Shown piece after piece: positions 5,551 to 7,237 of a stretch of DNA of 7,237 bases. This stretch comes from Methanobacteriota archaeon (GTDB lineage Archaea; Hydrothermarchaeota; Hydrothermarchaeia; Hydrothermarchaeales; JAADFM01). The stretch lies in contig JAADFM010000128.1 of NCBI GenBank assembly GCA_013152845.1, forward strand, positions 1 to 7,237. The letters are read 5' to 3'. Position 1 is the first letter of the stretch; each line of letters starts with the position of its first letter. The translations under genes and the position numbers were made by a program. The notes under the pieces are model-generated. The model worked only from the letters and a program-made list of their open reading frames with translations, did not search any database and had not been told where the DNA came from.

Positions 5551-6120
5551 TCACACCTGGCCGGAGCCGTAGCTTGCGGCGAGTTTCCCGGTCCTCTTCT
5601 TGCCGCACTGTGGGCAGAGGGTCTGGCTCCTGCCCACCTTCTCGGCACCCACGTTGCAGTCGGGACAGAAGCTCTTTATGACCCCGGTCTCCTTGGGCAC
5701 GGTGGTCAGCTGGAGCTCCCGCTCAATCCTTATAATCTTGGCCAGGACGATGTCGCCGACCTGGAACTCCCTCTCCAGGTCCGAGACATAGGAATCCCTC
5801 ACGTTGGCGATGCGGATGACACCTGTCACGGCCCCCGGGAGGCCCCGCTCCACGCCCTCGAGTTTCGCCACATGGACGATGGCCACCTGGGGCTTTATGT
5901 CCACTATCTTGCCGATGACGAGGTCCCCCACCTTCGGCTCCGGGGGCACGCTGGTCCCGGGCTTTACCTCCATCTTGCGCTCCTTCATATCTATGACCAG
6001 GGTCCCCACGTTGGAGGCGTATATCCTCCCGTCCTCCTCATAGGTACCCCTGCCGGCAATCAGCTCCTCGCTGAAACCCAGTTCCTCGCCGGGCAGGACA
6101 AAATCACCGTTCTCGACCAT
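5551..6120 (-). CDS. csl4: Exosome complex RNA-binding protein Csl4
   Basis: Cap subunit of the archaeal exosome, which sits on the Rrp41/Rrp42 ring and recruits RNA for 3'-to-5' decay and tailing. The 189 residues match the family. N-terminal domain: VENGDFVLPGEELGFSEEL and the GRGTYEEDGRIYAS stretch (~22-36). S1 RNA-binding domain at ~62-140 (VGDLVIGKIVDIKPQVAIVH, later VRDSYVSDLEREFQVGDIV). C-terminal zinc ribbon with C152, C155, C169 and C172. The ATG directly follows the methyltransferase stop with no gap, and rpoL follows after 16 bases. Linkage of csl4 to rpoL and a methylase gene is a known theme of archaeal exosome gene neighbourhoods. No defect seen. Confidence 0.96.
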   Translation of the reverse strand: MVENGDFVLPGEELGFSEELIAGRGTYEEDGRIYASNVGTLVIDMKERKMEVKPGTSVPPEPKVGDLVIGKIVDIKPQVAIVHVAKLEGVERGLPGAVTGVIRIANVRDSYVSDLEREFQVGDIVLAKIIRIERELQLTTVPKETGVIKSFCPDCNVGAEKVGRSQTLCPQCGKKRTGKLAASYGSGQV

Positions 6121-6726
6121 TCAGTTCACCTCAATCCTGTAAACATCAACCCCAACCACCTTTTTTTCCTTTCTGTGGAACTGGTAGGTATGGGGTATGG
6201 AAAATCTGAATTCCTTCCTATCTGTTATACGGCCTCCAATCTTTTCTACAAAGGCATATATAAATTCTCTGGTGCTCCCCTTGTGGATGGAATACACCAC
6301 TCCAGCCATCTCCAGGGCCTTTTCCAGGAAGGCCCGGTCCGCCCCTGGCCTCCTGACCCCGAAGGGGGGGTTCTGGATAACGGTATCGCATTCCCCTTTT
6401 ATATCTTTTATGTCCGAGAGTACCCACTCCACCGCCACCCCCAGGGCGCGGGCGTTCTCCCTGGCATCCTCCAGGGCGCGGGGGTCCGCGTCCACGCCCA
6501 CCACCTTCCGGGCGCCGAGAAGGGCGGCTCCTATGGCAAACCGGCCGGTACCGCATCCCAGGTCATAGACCGACCTGCCGTGGATGTCCCCCCGCATGTC
6601 CGCAAATGAGAGGACCTCGGCCACAATGGGCGTTGGGGTCACGTACTGCTCCAGGGCCTCTTTCGGCCGGGTGAAGCCCCCGCAGCCCTCCAGGAGGATC
6701 TCCAGACGCTTCTTGGTCAATACCAT
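6121..6726 (-). CDS. METTL5-like N6-adenine RNA methyltransferase
   Basis: SAM-dependent methyltransferase of the COG2263/METTL5 family; the eukaryotic member makes one m6A in 18S rRNA, and an equivalent small-subunit rRNA site is the likely target here. Seen in 201 residues: the family start LEQYVTPTPIVAEVL (~25-39), SAM motif I DLGCGTGRFAIGA (~55-67), acidic VGVDADP (~76-82), the catalytic NPPFG at 119-123, and YSIHK (145-149), which the METTL5 family shares. NPPF indicates methylation of an exocyclic amine. First gene of the six-gene minus-strand unit; its stop abuts the csl4 ATG. The ATG at 6726 has no Shine-Dalgarno site and lies ~27 bases from a TATA-like element, fitting a leaderless mRNA. 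Confidence 0.93.
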   Translation of the reverse strand: MVLTKKRLEILLEGCGGFTRPKEALEQYVTPTPIVAEVLSFADMRGDIHGRSVYDLGCGTGRFAIGAALLGARKVVGVDADPRALEDARENARALGVAVEWVLSDIKDIKGECDTVIQNPPFGVRRPGADRAFLEKALEMAGVVYSIHKGSTREFIYAFVEKIGGRITDRKEFRFSIPHTYQFHRKEKKVVGVDVYRIEVN

Positions 6727-6730
6727 AAGG

Positions 6731-6738
6731 TTAAAATA
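6731..6738 (+). promoter_or_regulatory. TATA-like element for the CBS-domain gene
   Basis: TTAAAATA lies ~31 bases before the plus-strand ATG at 6766, so transcription would start within a few bases of that codon. No Shine-Dalgarno site is found at normal spacing, supporting a leaderless or near-leaderless transcript. Confidence 0.45.
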
Positions 6739-6745
6739 GGCACGG

Positions 6746-6759
6746 AGGATTAAAATCCT
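6746..6759 (-). promoter_or_regulatory. Palindrome overlapping the TATA region of the exosome-type operon
   Basis: AGGATT-AA-AATCCT is a perfect six-base inverted repeat with a two-base centre. Read on the minus strand it contains GATTTTAATC, centred ~27 bases before the METTL5-like ATG: the expected TATA position. A protein bound here would cover that promoter and the start region of the divergent gene. The operator role is an inference. Confidence 0.4.
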
Positions 6760-6765
6760 TGTGGA

Positions 6766-7237
6766 ATGAGGGTTCTAGCCGTCGTGGATGACACGGACCC
6801 GAGCTTTATGAGGATGGGGAAGGTGGTAAGGGCCGTGGTAGAGAACCAGATGGAACTTACCTTCCTTCTCCTCAAGGAGAGCGGGGATACGCCTGACCTG
6901 GTGAAGGCCCTGAAGGATGTCTCCAGGAAGGAGGGGCTGGAGAGCAGGGTCGAGGTCATCGAGACAGCCAATGTGCTGAACCCCGCCCTGCCCATCGCAA
7001 AGAGGGCAAGGGAAGAGGGAGCGGTGGCGGTCTTCGTCCCTGAGGAGATGGTAGAGGTCATCCAGAGCCTGACGGACCAGTTCAGGGGGGAGATACCGGT
7101 GGAGCCCATCAGCGGGGCCTATCCAGTCAGGGAGATCATGAGCTCGCCCCCCATCACCGTGGCCACCGATTTCACCGCCCACGAGGTCGCCTCCACCATG
7201 AAGCAGAGGGATATCTCCAGCGTGGTGGTCATGGACA
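6766..7237 (+). CDS. CBS-domain protein with USP-like N-terminal region, 3' end outside the window
   Basis: The first 157 residues are visible and the frame stays open to the window edge. Residues 1-~116 look like an alternating beta/alpha fold: MRVLAVVDDTD with a strand and acidic turn, LTFLLLKE (31-38), RVEVIE (61-66), then PALPIAKRAREEGAVAVFVP (73-92). This resembles a universal-stress-type nucleotide-binding fold, though no ATP-loop motif is visible. Residues ~120-157 begin a CBS domain (VREIMSSPPITVATD, then DISSVVVMD), a module that usually senses adenine nucleotides or SAM. At least one more CBS motif is expected downstream. The role is likely regulatory; the target is unknown. Divergent from the exosome-type operon, it might sense energy state, but nothing in the sequence proves a link. 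Confidence 0.8.
   Translation, partial: MRVLAVVDDTDPSFMRMGKVVRAVVENQMELTFLLLKESGDTPDLVKALKDVSRKEGLESRVEVIETANVLNPALPIAKRAREEGAVAVFVPEEMVEVIQSLTDQFRGEIPVEPISGAYPVREIMSSPPITVATDFTAHEVASTMKQRDISSVVVMD

Noticed and set aside
5535..5648. N-terminal extension of rpoL by 38 residues
   Set aside because: It overlaps csl4, is unlike any RpoL N-terminus, and a ribosome site fits the ATG at 5534.
4824..5681. Plus-strand open frame of 285 codons
   Set aside because: Antisense to the Nudix fusion and rpoL, with no family resemblance.
5410..6609. Long plus-strand open frame (399 codons) opposite rpoL, csl4 and the methyltransferase gene
   Set aside because: It is antisense to three well-supported genes, has low-complexity His/Leu/Pro/Gly composition and no recognisable domain. 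GC-rich sequence yields such frames by chance.
1..7237. tRNA or rRNA genes, CRISPR arrays, insertion sequences, attachment sites
   Set aside because: No cloverleaf-like segments, spaced direct repeats, transposase motifs or terminal repeats were found; nearly the whole window is explained by protein genes.

Overview
The window looks like a piece of a high-GC archaeal chromosome. The information-processing genes are archaeal types: exosome subunit Csl4, RNA polymerase subunit L, transcription factor S and a METTL5-type rRNA methylase. Short AT-rich TATA-like elements lie about 26-32 bases before several starts, and several genes have no Shine-Dalgarno sequence, which fits leaderless transcription. 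Arginine is often AGG. A euryarchaeote that uses menaquinone, perhaps Thermoplasmatota-like, would fit, but the lineage is a guess. There are no RNA genes, mobile elements, CRISPR arrays or long repeats, and no gene-free stretch exceeds about 65 bases.

Region 1 (1-2473) is a menaquinone tailoring cluster. The N-terminus of a UbiA-type prenyltransferase overlaps a UbiD-type decarboxylase, both on the minus strand. They diverge from a UbiE/MenG methyltransferase on the plus strand across a 64-base promoter region. Together they would prenylate, decarboxylate and methylate the quinone ring. The ubiD frame is broken near its 3' end, but the conserved C-terminus continues in another frame.

Region 2 (2510-3392, plus strand) holds a QueH-type epoxyqueuosine reductase homologue, unexpected in an archaeon, and a small PRC-barrel protein whose last codons also appear frameshifted.

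Region 3 (3384-6726, minus strand) is a tightly packed six-gene unit, in transcription order: METTL5-like methyltransferase, Csl4, RpoL, an RNase III-like/Nudix fusion, TFS and a membrane-anchored thioredoxin. Gaps run from a few bases of overlap to 16 bases. It combines transcription, RNA decay and rRNA modification, as archaeal exosome-type operons do. The most striking feature is RpoL, which carries a helix-hairpin-helix domain between its core and its last helix. TFS is frameshifted at its catalytic acidic loop.

Region 4 (6766-7237, plus strand) is the start of a divergent gene with a USP-like N-terminal region and a CBS domain. It shares a 39-base promoter region, containing a 14-base palindrome, with the exosome-type operon.

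Three frame breaks within about 3.6 kb (ubiD, PRC-barrel gene, TFS) mean the consensus should be checked for indel errors before any of these genes is called a pseudogene.
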